Source: Paratinospora sagittata (taxonomy: Eukaryota > Streptophyta > Magnoliopsida > Ranunculales > Menispermaceae). Taken from it: a stretch of 64,000 nucleotides of DNA. Positions 11,901 to 23,900 of this stretch are shown piece by piece. The number at the start of each line of letters is the position of its first letter. Within the stretch, counting starts at the first letter, position 1. The DNA is taken from the NCBI GenBank assembly GCA_035771175.1, contig CM069607.1, forward strand, positions 5,143,501-5,207,500, read 5' to 3'. Position numbers and translations under genes: made by a program. The notes beneath the pieces were generated by a model. The model was given only the letters and a program-made list of their open reading frames with translations. It searched no databases and was not told the origin of the DNA.

Positions 11901-14900
11901 ACGTCAAAGATCAGCAGTCGTGTGTTCGAGCAGCGGCGACTGAAACACAATAGCAATGGAAACGAAGGCGTCGACGACGATTAGGATATCGACAGTGCCG
12001 ATGAGGAAGACGCAGTAGTCGATGGTGATATAGTAGCAGTGATGAAGACGTACGCACCAATCAACAACACGAATAATGGCGATGAAGGCCAACGAGGAAT
12101 CTTCCAGCAATGAAGGCCAAAATAAAACAATTTCAACGATGAAGGTTGGAAGAAAAGTAAAATTTTCTAGTTGTACGAGCTTAAAGCTCTGATACCATGT
12201 TAAAACAATAAAAGACACAAAGATGTAACGTGGTTCGGCTCTAAGGCCTACGTTCACAGGAGAAGAGAGGAAATATTTTCTTATTCTTAATGATGTCTTA
12301 ATGGAGGGACACCATATATATATAGACATACAGGGCTATGCACACATATAACTATAATTACAATTTTAGTAATTGCTAAATAAAACGACTACTAAAATTA
12401 TCATCTTTTCTTAAAGGAAATAAATCCCACAGATTTTGCTCTTCTACACAACAATAGCATGTAAACAAAAAAAATAAAAATAAAAAGATAGAAACAAAAT
12501 GGGTTGAGATCTTGCAGGTAGAAGAAGAAAAAGAGGAAGAAGAAGAAGGGAAGAGAAGAAGAAAAATGAAAACAACAATTGGGTGCAAATTTGAAGGCCA
12601 AAAACGGGTATTAGCATCAGTTGAAGCTGGAAGAAATAATACCCTATGCTAGAACTCATAGATTAATCGAAGAACTTTTTGGAGTCGGTCTTAAAAATAT
12701 TCAATTTATGCTAGATGAGTTGAATTTTTGAGGAAGAGACAAAAGATATAGCCTTTGTTAGGGACTTTTTAGTCTTCCTTGCTTCCCAATGGGTTGATAG
12801 CTTTTCACTAATTAATGGTTATGGGCTCAACGAGTGGATTAGAGAGTGGGGTCATTTAAATGTCATGATATAGTTTGGGTAAGCGAGGTTTTCTCGTTTT
12901 CTGGATGAGTAGCCTCCTTTGTTCTTGAGTTTTCTTTCTTTATAATAGTCTTTTTTTTTTTTTTTTTTGAGAAAAACAATATTCATCTTATGCAATTGCT
13001 AAACATGAATTAGATCCCAATCAACTTGTGCTTGTGCGAAGCATTAAAGTGTATCGGATTCTCCATTAATATCTATAACTCCTATCTTGAGTGTATGCTT
13101 GATAATTAGATGGTCTTTAGTGACGAAGAGTAGCGACACATAGATTAAGGTCACGAGTTCCAGATTTGTGCTAACCTTGCAATAGAGGGGAGATCTAGAG
13201 CAAGCAAGTCTGTAGCAGTGTAATGAGGATTGAGGAAATAGAATGGCAAGATTGGGATTGAATGGTGCTTAATGTGTTTTAGCATGTCTTTTTATGTTTT
13301 TTATTTATTTATATTAAGTTTCCTTTTTTTTTCGAGAAGTTTGTATTTTGGTAGATTTCTTTTTAGTGGTAGTTCAAGATAGTTTCTATAATGCATTTTT
13401 ATTAGAAGTATCTAAATAGAGTTATAATAGAATTAGAAAGTTGATATTATGGTATAGATAGTTTAGGAAACTTATTTTAAAGTGTTTTAGGTAGTTTCAA
13501 AGAAAGTTATATATATAAGGAGCTTCAATTACGAAATTGAATCAATCAATATCAATTATTATTTCTCTTTGAGTATTCTACTTAATAGAATTTATTTTGG
13601 TTATTCTTTTGAGTATTTTCGTTCTTGCTTCCGTAACGAATTTACATAAAAGTTGGAAAAAGGAGAGATTAAGTGACAGTGATGAGCTCGAAATTGAAAG
13701 ATAGTAAGATCGAAGAAGTTAGGTTTGAGATGCAAACCAACAAAAGTTGAATAAAATAGGGATTTGGGACCGAGTGGCGCAAGGAAAATAAACGGGAGGT
13801 AGTTTGACATTCTTGGACCTCAGTCATAATGGCAAAAAGGTGTTAGAGAGAAAGGAATCGTGAGAGGAAAAGAGAAGACATAGATTGATGGTGGGAACAA
13901 ACAGGGAGATGATGAATATTCTCATGTTCGTCTACTATAGTTGGTTTGCAATGTAGAAGGATTGAGTGAGAGAGAGACAGTGATATTTAAAATTCGAGAA
14001 ATTAAAGGACAACGAAAAACAATTCAAATATGCAATTACAGGAGGGTGTACCGTATGCACTTGGTTCCCTCTATTGTCAGGTTTGGGAAGGGGATGATGT
14101 ACACAACCTTATTTCTATATTGCAGGTAGGCTAATTTTGGATTGGGACTTTTGATCTCTGGGTCACAAAAGAGCAACTTTTATCATTGTGCCAAGAGTTA
14201 CCCTCCCAATTCCCAAATGTAATCTATTCCTAAAATTTTACCCAACTAACCTTTCAAACTTTGCCTCAAAAAGACTTCGTGTGTGCATGGTTTAGATATG
14301 TTGTTATCATGTCTCCCACGGTCAAGTAAGATGTTCACAAGTTTAGGAGCAGATTCAGCAATATATGTCATCTGGCAGGTCTAAATACTTCTCCTTTTTG
14401 CATGATCTATGTTGCATTCATTAATACTGGCTTAGTATTCATCTCTTATTCACCGTTTCTATATTCAGTCTCCTAGACCCCTTAACTTTTCGTGCCTATC
14501 AGCATCAAAGATCTTGTTTTCTTGTTTACTTTATAATTGGACTATAGTTTATGGTTTTACTATCTTGTTTTAGTTTTTTCCTTGGTTGTTTGATTGCATG
14601 TGGACTTGCATGTTGATTAAGATATTACATATTTTTAGTGTTTTCTTTTTGAATCTTCTTTTCATTTAAGAGATGATGAACATAATCTGTTTGTGTTGCA
14701 GAGCTGAATATAACCCAAAAAATGACTTGTTGGATGAAGAGTTTATCTTAAGAGGACAATGGTTCCAAAGAAAAGATTTGGAGGTAATTAGAAGTTTATT
14801 GTTTAGAAATTAAACAATGATTTGGCTTTAGTTTTTTGTTTAAACAATTTTTGGATAGGGATTTTTCTTTTTTAAAGGAAATTTTTTTCTTCTTTTTTCA

Positions 14901-17900
14901 TTTTTTTTTGGCATAGTTTTTTTTTCCAATAGTACATTAAGTGATAATTGTTGCACTGTTTTTCATTCCAACATGATCCATTCTCTTTTCAGACTACTTG
15001 GCAAACTCTTTTGGGAAGTAAATGATTGATGATCAACCTCTGTTGTCACACACTTCTAAACGTTCTGAAAGAGGAAACTTTAAAGTGAACTTGGTATATA
15101 TGAGCTCCAAGTCATGATTTCAAATAATAGTTCAACTTCCTAGAAACCCAAATAGTAAAAGAAATACATATAAATCAATTACTCTCCAGAAGAAAAACCT
15201 GTGGATTTTCAAATGCAAAAAATGATCTGATACTAGTACTGAATCTTTGGTTCTTCACCGTGCTGTGATTTATCATAATATGTTCTTTTTATGATCTTAA
15301 TTTTCTTATTTTAATTTAAAACAGAAAGAATATTTGATGCAGTTATATGGAATTCAGTTTTTGAAAACCTTTTTGGATGACAGCTTCATAGAACTTAGCT
15401 TAGTTTCTTTGCTAAACGTTTTAGTTATTGTTGTGTCCTGCTCTGTTGATATCCTTTTGTAAATTAGTGAAGGAAGGAGTCCGTTGACAGGTGGATTTGA
15501 AATATGTGCAGATTACTAACAGCCGAGGAGATGTACTTCATTGTAGCCATTACATGCCACATATTATTCCTGAAGGAACAGCACTTCCTTGCGTAATATA
15601 CTGTCATGGAAACAGGTAAGGCAAGATAATGGTTAAAAAATTAATAGATTTACTTTTGAAATTTGATGTTTATTCAGGTTTTATTGGAAATGTTTAAAAA
15701 GTTAATGGGCTTACTGGATACACTTTTAAAAATTACTTTATTAGCAATTTCCTAAGTTCAAGAAATATCATTTGTGGGACAAGTTTTATAAAATTAGAGA
15801 GTTTTGCTTTGTGAAAAATGTTTTTTATTCACATACCTTAGTAGTTTGCACTGAACCTTTCAAGTATTCTTATCTCTCAGCAGCTGGCCTCTCTAAACTG
15901 CTTTGGAGATTAGCTAAATCTCCAAAGCATATAATCACAAATATAACAATTAATTTTTAATTTATTTTATAAAGTTAAAAAATTATAACTTCTTAATATT
16001 TTAAAATATTTAATTTTTTTTTATTTAATTAAAAAATATCATTATAAATGCCAATCAATATCCAATATAATTATTAATTTTATATGTAAATAACACAGAA
16101 ATCAAACAAACATATTTTGATAAAATAAATCAACTGTTTTTGTAGTAAGAAGTTGAGATTTCAAATAACATATCTTCTCAAAAAAAGATTTCAAATAAAA
16201 AAGGTTTTATCTTTTAAATAAAACTAAAATAAGAGGTTGGAGTATTTTAGTTACCAAACAGTATTTTTAAAATAAGCTCTTATAAAAGTTGAGCTAATTA
16301 TTTTAGAGCTAAAAATTGAAGAGCTAAAAGAAGTAGAGTTACCAAACACTACGTGAATGTTCATAGTTGGTATGTGCTCAACTGTCTGCAAAATTCCTCA
16401 TCAAAGTATTGCATTTATTTGTTGATACTTTTTTTTTAGTTCTATTCTATTTTCTTGGCGTTTACACCCTTGCAGGAATCAATGAAGTCAATTTCTGTTG
16501 TTTTTATTTTGTTTGAGTTAGTCTAACTCACAAGCAGCATTTCTTGATTTTTCTCAGTGGGTGCAGAGCAGATGCCAGTGAAGCTGCTATTATTTTGCTG
16601 CCCTCGTACATCACAGTTTTCACCCTTGATTTTTCAGGATCTGGACTCTCTGAAGGAGAGCATGTCACTCTTGGATGGAATGAAGTAAGTGCTTTATTTG
16701 GTAGAGAGGTCTATCCGCTTAAAAAAATTGTAGAATTTGAATATTTAATGTTTAGGGTGCTGGGTGGGCCTTGAAAATAACTTTCCTAATTTCAAGTTTT
16801 AAACTATTAAAAGTATAAACGAATAGAAAGTGTATACCTTGTGAAAATACTAAGTCTTTGCCAATCTTCTTCATTTTTTACTTCCTTCTCCCTTGCTAAT
16901 TATGAAGAACTTCATTGCCACTAGTGGCAAAGAAAAACTCTACCATCCCACCCAAAAACAACTCGGAGACTGCCACCAGTCTACAAGAAGCTGGCAGAGG
17001 ATGTGAGTTGCACATAGAATAATCTGTCAGATTTTTTAAATTGTTAAGTTAGTATTTGTACCATTGTTAATAAATTAAAAATATATTAATAGAAGGGAGC
17101 CTTTCCAAAGATGATCATGACCTATTTATGATTAAGAGCTTTAACTTATCTCAAATGAGAGAAATTGAAATTTTCAAAACTAAATTACTGCTTTCAAGAA
17201 TCCAGAAACCATAATCATAAATCTATTTTGAAAGAAATAAAAAACTGAATTGTAACATGGAAAAATTTCAGCCTCAATTAATCGGTTTTTTAGAGCATTT
17301 GGCCTAAAAATAAATGTTATTACTGCTATTTAAATTTGCCAAATACTCAAAACATTATTCACATTTTCCCTTCTTTTTTTTTTGGTTTTTTTCTTCATAT
17401 CTTTCTTTTGCGTAATAGTTTTGTTATATTGATTTAGTTGAATAAAAGGTCAAACCTTGGTGCAATTTTATGGGTTGTTCCAATGTGACTTAGAGGTGAT
17501 GGGTTCCAAATCCAAAAACAACCTTTCTACATATGGGGGGTAACGCTATGTACATCGACTCTTCCCTATACATTAGTGGGAGTCTTGCACACTATGTACA
17601 CCTTTTCTTATATGCATAATTAATTTAGTGTATAGCTAATTGACTATTGATGACTAGGAACAATTTCTGTTACTGCATGTCATTTTTACAATTACATAAG
17701 AAGTAACATGTACTTTGTGCCTGAATACATGGAATATTTCATATAAGTAAGTTCTACAAAATTCAGAGTTCTCAATATTGATGATAACTAATGTTGCTAA
17801 TCTGTTTTTGTTTTCCAGAAGGATGATCTCAAAGCTGTGGTCAACTATTTGCGATCAGATGGGAATGTGTCATGCATTGGTTTATGGGGCCGTTCTATGG

Positions 17901-20900
17901 GTGCTGTAACCAGGTTTCCTTCATTGCCTGGTTGTTTCTCGTTGTGCTTTCATGCAAAGAACCTAGAATGTTGCAAACTGCTGTCTATTATTAAACACAG
18001 TGTTAAAATTCTGTTGTCAAATCGTTTTCAACGTGTTTGATGTATTTCTCTTCTGGTTTGGTATTAGAGTTTAGCCTTAAAGAATCACTTTGGCAGGATC
18101 TAATCAGTGAAGTACACCTTGTTCTCCAGAGGAAAGAGATACACTGATGTTTGTCATCAAACTTCTTACCTCAAGGGTCAGGGGAACCTTTTGATGGGAC
18201 TCAGACTCTTATAATATGGATATATAGTTCAGTATATAAATCCAATACATGTTGACAGGATAATACTAAAGAACTATAACTTTTGCCAGAGGCTGTTGAT
18301 TGATATTCTGAAAGGCTCTGCATCGCATGATTAAGAAACCAATGATGCTTTCTTTTAGAAGGAGTTTCTGGAGAAACATGGGAAGCTTCCCTCCATAGCT
18401 AGGAACTCGACAACTTAACTGAAGTAAGAGACTCAAGAGTCTCAAACACCTTGAAATGATTGGAAAATGGTTTTGCATTATTCCACCATATGTGCAGTAT
18501 TCTATCATTTTTCATCATTTTAAAAATGGAAAAAAAGAAGAAAAAAATATTGTACTATGCAGAAAGGTTATATTATTCAAAATGATTGATAAAGTTACGA
18601 TATAATTGTCTGTTTGGAAGATTTTTAGGCCCTGAAATGGGGATTTATCACCAGCAGTACAAGCATGACTAAAACCCTTTTATTTGGAACTCCTAATTGC
18701 AGCCTTCAAGCCAACTCTCCTTTCTGTAAATTAAATGGTCCTTTATTTACTCAAAAAAATCTAAAAAGTTCTTTGTTGCTGGGACCTTTTTTTTGAGATG
18801 TAGCTTCGATGGATACAACTATCTGTCAGAGTGGAGAAAGTGCTTTTCTTCATGGATAGTTGACTGACTGTGTTGTCTAGAATCTAGAGTGAAATGAGTT
18901 CATCAAGAAAGAATGATGTACTTGTTTGTTTCACTGGTGTTATATATTTAATACATGCACTGCTATAATCTGTTTGTTGTGTTTCAGGAAGCACTTGTTA
19001 GGTGGATCATAATTTATATAGTTTCTTACTGTTATTCATATATTTTTCGGAGTAAAATATCCAGGAAATTGATGATAATTGCAAATAGTATTTTCCTTAA
19101 AATATCTACATTTTCTCTCTTTTTCTTCATCAGTGCTTTTAATATTCTTTATAGTTATAACTGGAGAAGATGCAAATTTGACTGCTGTCTAATTAGAAAA
19201 ATATACATATAACTAGATGTATGTATTGATATATTTATAAACTTTGATTTTTTTTTCCTTCTTTTTTGGCCAGTCTTGGGGGCCTTTTGATACCATTAAT
19301 ACTCTATCTTGTTTGCACAGCTTAATGTACGGAGCTGAGGATCCTTCAATCGCAGGGATGGTTCTTGACAGCCCATTCTCTGATTTGGTTGACTTAATGA
19401 TGGAACTTGTGGATACTTACAAATTCCGTTTACCCAAATTCACTGTAAGTAGAAAATTACAAGTTATGTCTTCATCAATTTACTTCAAGGACTTAAATTT
19501 TTATATGGTCTGTCACACCCTTCTTCATATGTGAACATGTGGTTGCCTAAGTTTGCAATTCTATTTTTCACTAATGAAGATCTACTACTTAAGTATGGGT
19601 GTATTTTCAATAATCCAAAGGAGGAGAGGAGGAGAGTATCTGGGGGAAGCATTGTCTTTTAATAACTGTCCTATTCTTGATGAATGATAAGATTATTTTT
19701 TGCAACTTTAAAAATATTACAGTATTTTAGCAGGGAAAACGAAGAAGTTAGACAACATTTCCAGCATTTGAAAAGTGCATAAACTGCTCCCCAATGACTG
19801 CAATTTGCTTTCTTGTTAGGATCCCCTAACATTAACTCCACAAGATGTATCTAACTAGACTATAATATCTCTATAACCTTTAAGTGTAAGATGACTTCCA
19901 GGAAGGTTTTCTTTCTATGATAGCCTAGTGACACAGATTAGCAGGCTAACCTTTCGTACTTTCACAACATTTCCAAATAGTTGAATCATGACATATCTTC
20001 TATCCTTCTTTCTATTGCCTTCTCAATAATTGGCAGTATCTCAAACCATTCTAGAAAAGCTAGAGTCCTGTTCCTTGAATTCTTAATCATTAACTTCTCA
20101 AAATTGATGTACAGAGTTATAACTTTTTTGTTACCCAAAAGACAGCACTGATACTTCTTAATCCAGATTCCTAAGAGCAGTCATCAAATTAAGCTTACCC
20201 TCTCTTTTCTTTTCTAGGGACCAAAGCAGCCTGTAGGATTTTTCCTTCTGTTGCAATCTAGTACTACTTGATCTTTTCTTTCCATAAGAAGTGATCAATT
20301 TTATCTAGTATTTATGCAAAACTACAATGGATTTGGTCAAGATTTTCTGTTTTTCTTTCTTCTTCTTTTTTTTTTTTATTAAAAATCATGGGGAAAAAAA
20401 CTATTGTAGAAAAATTTCTGAACATTGTGATTAAAACTTTTTGTTTGGTCTAAATGCAGTTTTGACTTCTAACATGGTAATGGGCCTGGCCTCTCTTTGG
20501 TTATGTTGTTGAAGAATTCGAAAATATGCCACTAGATGGGATTAAAATGCATAAACATTATTGATGCCTCATGTTGAAACTTGAAACTATGTGTTTCATG
20601 AGATGTAAAGGTATATTTGAACATCGTCTATTTTACTTATTTTAGGTGAAGCTTGCAATACAATACATGCGGAGGTCGATCCAGAAAAAGGCAAAGTTTG
20701 ACATAATGGATCTGAACACCATAAAGGTTTTATTCCATCAGAGCTCTTATGTCTTGTACATATTTCTGTTTGATTAGTTTATTATCATATTTATCCTTGG
20801 AGTTGTACTTTTGATTTTGAAATCATTTCATATGTTTTGAGTTCCAAATGTAACTTTGCCGGTACATTGCTTGAATGGGTATTTCCTGGATTCTGAGAAT

Positions 20901-23900
20901 ATTTTATAGTGCTCATGTTTTTCCTGAAATAGGATCAATTTCTGTGTAAAGATATAAGAAAGTCCATATGTATTAATTGGTAGAATGTCCTTTCTTGTCC
21001 TATTGTCCATAAATCATTATATGGAGTCAATTAGCGATTTTTATTTCATGACTCTGGCCTTGGTGCCAATATAGGCACAGTGAACAAGATACAGGTTCTC
21101 CCAAATCCCAATAAAAAATAATAAAGAGTTTTTCTTTTTAAATTTTCTCTCTACTGGTTGTTTTCATCATTGTGTTTTGTGTGTAAATCTCCTTTATTGT
21201 TTTTTCTCACTTATAGGTGGCGAAGTCTTGCTTTGTTCCAGTTTTACTTGGGCATGCCATTGATGATGATTTCATTCAGCCCCACCACTCGGAGCGCATT
21301 TATGATGCATATGTGGTATGCTTGTTTTCCCTACTTCAGATAAAGCATGAGATATCTAAAATTATGCCACTGTCATCTAACTCTAAATATTTTACGCGTG
21401 TGACTTAATGGATTGCTGGCATTTCCCCTTTCAGCAAATACAAATTCATTCCACTAGGCCTTTTTTTAGTTGTGAAGTTATTTAGATGACCACTATATCC
21501 TCAAATGGGCATGTAACAATACAGTGTCTTTCAATGTGCAAGTGAAACTAGTATTCCTTCACTTTTTAAAAGGAGGTTTCTTTTTTAAGCATAATGGTAG
21601 GAAAAAATTTGATATGCAGTGACTACCTAAGCAGAAGAAAAATATTGTTGAACAGCAATGCTTTCTTTTTATGATAAGGTAGTGTTTCCATAGACAACCC
21701 AATGCAGCCAAGATGGATAACTGACAATAAATTCTTCAAGGCTGGAAAGGAAATCTATTCTGATGGGTCTATAATGAAGTTCTACTACTTGCATTAGAGA
21801 TACAGAAAGAATAAAAACGAAAGAGGAAAGTAAATATAGAAGGAAAAAGAATTGTGGTAGGTCCAATATAAAGCTGTAGTACTTTACCAATTTCTGTAGG
21901 CACTCAGAGTCTAAGTAACTAAATTGTGCGCTCCGAGCCCTTACTCCTCCCCTCCCCCTCAAAAGAAATAAGAAATAAAGAAAACCTCTTATGTCTTATC
22001 TCAAGCTTTCAGATGTGACGTACATTCTTCACTATATCAGGAATCAGTGAAAAAAGGAATCCAATTCGTCAATATTTCCATCTTAGTCCATGGCTTAGGT
22101 CATGAGGGAATTGAAATCTGCTTATTTTTCCAAGAAATATACAAGGATTTAGCATGATAATAAAATAAATTGTTTGGTCCTGAAAAGATGGTTTAGTTGC
22201 ATAAAATACTATTGAGACTCATCTTAATTTATTACTTTTCATCTATATTTTTGGGCCTAAACTGATTGTCCTGCTATTAAGTAAGTATCTCCACTATCTC
22301 TTTACTGTTTCTTATTAAGTAAGTATCTGAACCATCTCCACTATTTCTTTACTGTTTTTTTTTTTTTTTTTTTTCTAAATAAAAAAAATTGTGACTTGTA
22401 CATCCTAAACACTTGGAGAAGCTTTGGTCCATGTAAAGTAGACGGAGACTATAGTATATCGGCACCAATCATGAACAGAGCACGCCATCCCCATACATCA
22501 TGACTTTGCACCACAATGCACCCTTAAAATTATATTGTTAATGTTAAGACTTGAAGTTGGGTATATCTAAATGGTATTACTTATCCTCAAAAATGGTGCT
22601 GTGGCGGGTATTTTGAATTATACCTAGTTCTATAAGTTTCTGTAGTAAAACCTTTTAAAGAAGGTTATCTATTCTTCTTTTTTTTTTCAAGATTAATATT
22701 TAAGTTTTTAGAAGGCGTGCCTTGGTGCAACGGTAAGAGTTGTCGCTACGTGACCAGGTGGTCATAGTTTCGAGTGTGGAAACTGGAAACAACCTCTTGC
22801 AAAGCAAGGTAAGGCTGCATACAAATTACAATAAAAGTGGTCCGACCCTTGACCCCTCGTTGCAGTAGCTTTGTGCACTGGGCTGTCCTTGTTTTTTAAT
22901 ATGTAAGCTTTAAAATGGTTAAACCTTGTTTTTGTTACTTTCATTCTCTAGTAATTGTTTAATTTATATGCATTACGTGAGATTGAGCTTCATTATCGCA
23001 TATTCATAGCCTAGTGATGCATTATCTAATAAAATCAAAGTCATCATTTTTTTTTTATAAGTTTTCAAAGTAAACAAAGAAATCAAGATCTGCAATGAGT
23101 TTTTGGATTTTGAGAATTGCATCAAATTTTGCCTAAATTTGATTTATTTTTCATATATTTTTCTTTACATTTAATTTGTAACTTGACTAAAACAAGCGAA
23201 CAATTTGATGGAAGTTAGGAAGAGTCCAGGGAATTTTTATACCACTTGATCAGTCTATTTCTTACGTATATAATTTGCGATAGCAACATGAATGGACGAA
23301 GAAACTAAAAGTTTCTGACTAGTCAAAAAGTTAATGCGCTATTTAGAAGAAATGTGTTGTGGGCTTCTATGAATCGCTTGAGATTGGTTTTGATGCAAAG
23401 TCAATCTTTTTTTTTTTCCTTCCTGGAATCATTTAGTTTGTTATGCTTGACTAGAAAATGTGAACTTGCAGGGAGACAAGAATATCATCAAATTTGAGGG
23501 GGATCACAATTCTCCTCGTCCTCAATTTTATTTTGATTCTATAACCATTTTCTTCCATAATGTTTTGCACCCTCCCAAGGAAGCAGTTGAGGGAATTTAT
23601 TTTGATACCACACGTGAGTACTTTGAAAAGGTAAGCAAAGTGCCAACACATCCGGTTTATTGATTGTGTTGAAACACTACATACTGGATCTAGAATCTTA
23701 CGTTTGATATGAGGCTTCTATCTACAGGGAAGTTGGGGTAGCATACATGGGCCTGAGTATATGAACCATAGTTATATGGAACCCTCTAAAGGCACGAGTA
23801 AATGACTGTCACTTTTTCTTGTTTTGTTTTTTTTTTTTTGTGATAATGCTAGTTTCTGTTGTTCCCTTTACTGAATCTATTTATTCTTATTTGAATGTTG

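Larger units (their letters stand above)
7142..12453 (-). mobile_element. Ty1/copia LTR retrotransposon in hydrolase intron 1, antisense
   Basis: The element runs TG...CA with near-identical ~255-bp LTRs at 7142-7395 and 12198-12453 and a perfect 5-bp target duplication ATAGC at 7137-7141 and 12454-12458. On the minus strand the right LTR is followed by TGGTATCAGAGC (12186-12197), the primer-binding site complementary to initiator tRNA-Met typical of copia elements. A GAGGAGGAG purine tract (about 7396-7404) precedes the other LTR. Domains run gag, protease, integrase, reverse transcriptase, RNase H, the copia order. By eye the LTRs differ at about 12 positions plus a 2-bp indel, so the insertion is moderately young. 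Coding is broken. It lies in a host intron in opposite orientation, where its signals are less likely to disturb host splicing. Confidence 0.95.

Noticed and set aside
11904..12329. 141-aa minus frame at the copia leader and LTR
   Set aside because: Spans LTR, primer-binding site and untranslated leader; not a coding region.
22721..22780. tRNA gene suggested by good A and B boxes
   Set aside because: No acceptor stem or anticodon arm pairs. The sequence continues into a SINE body with a target duplication.
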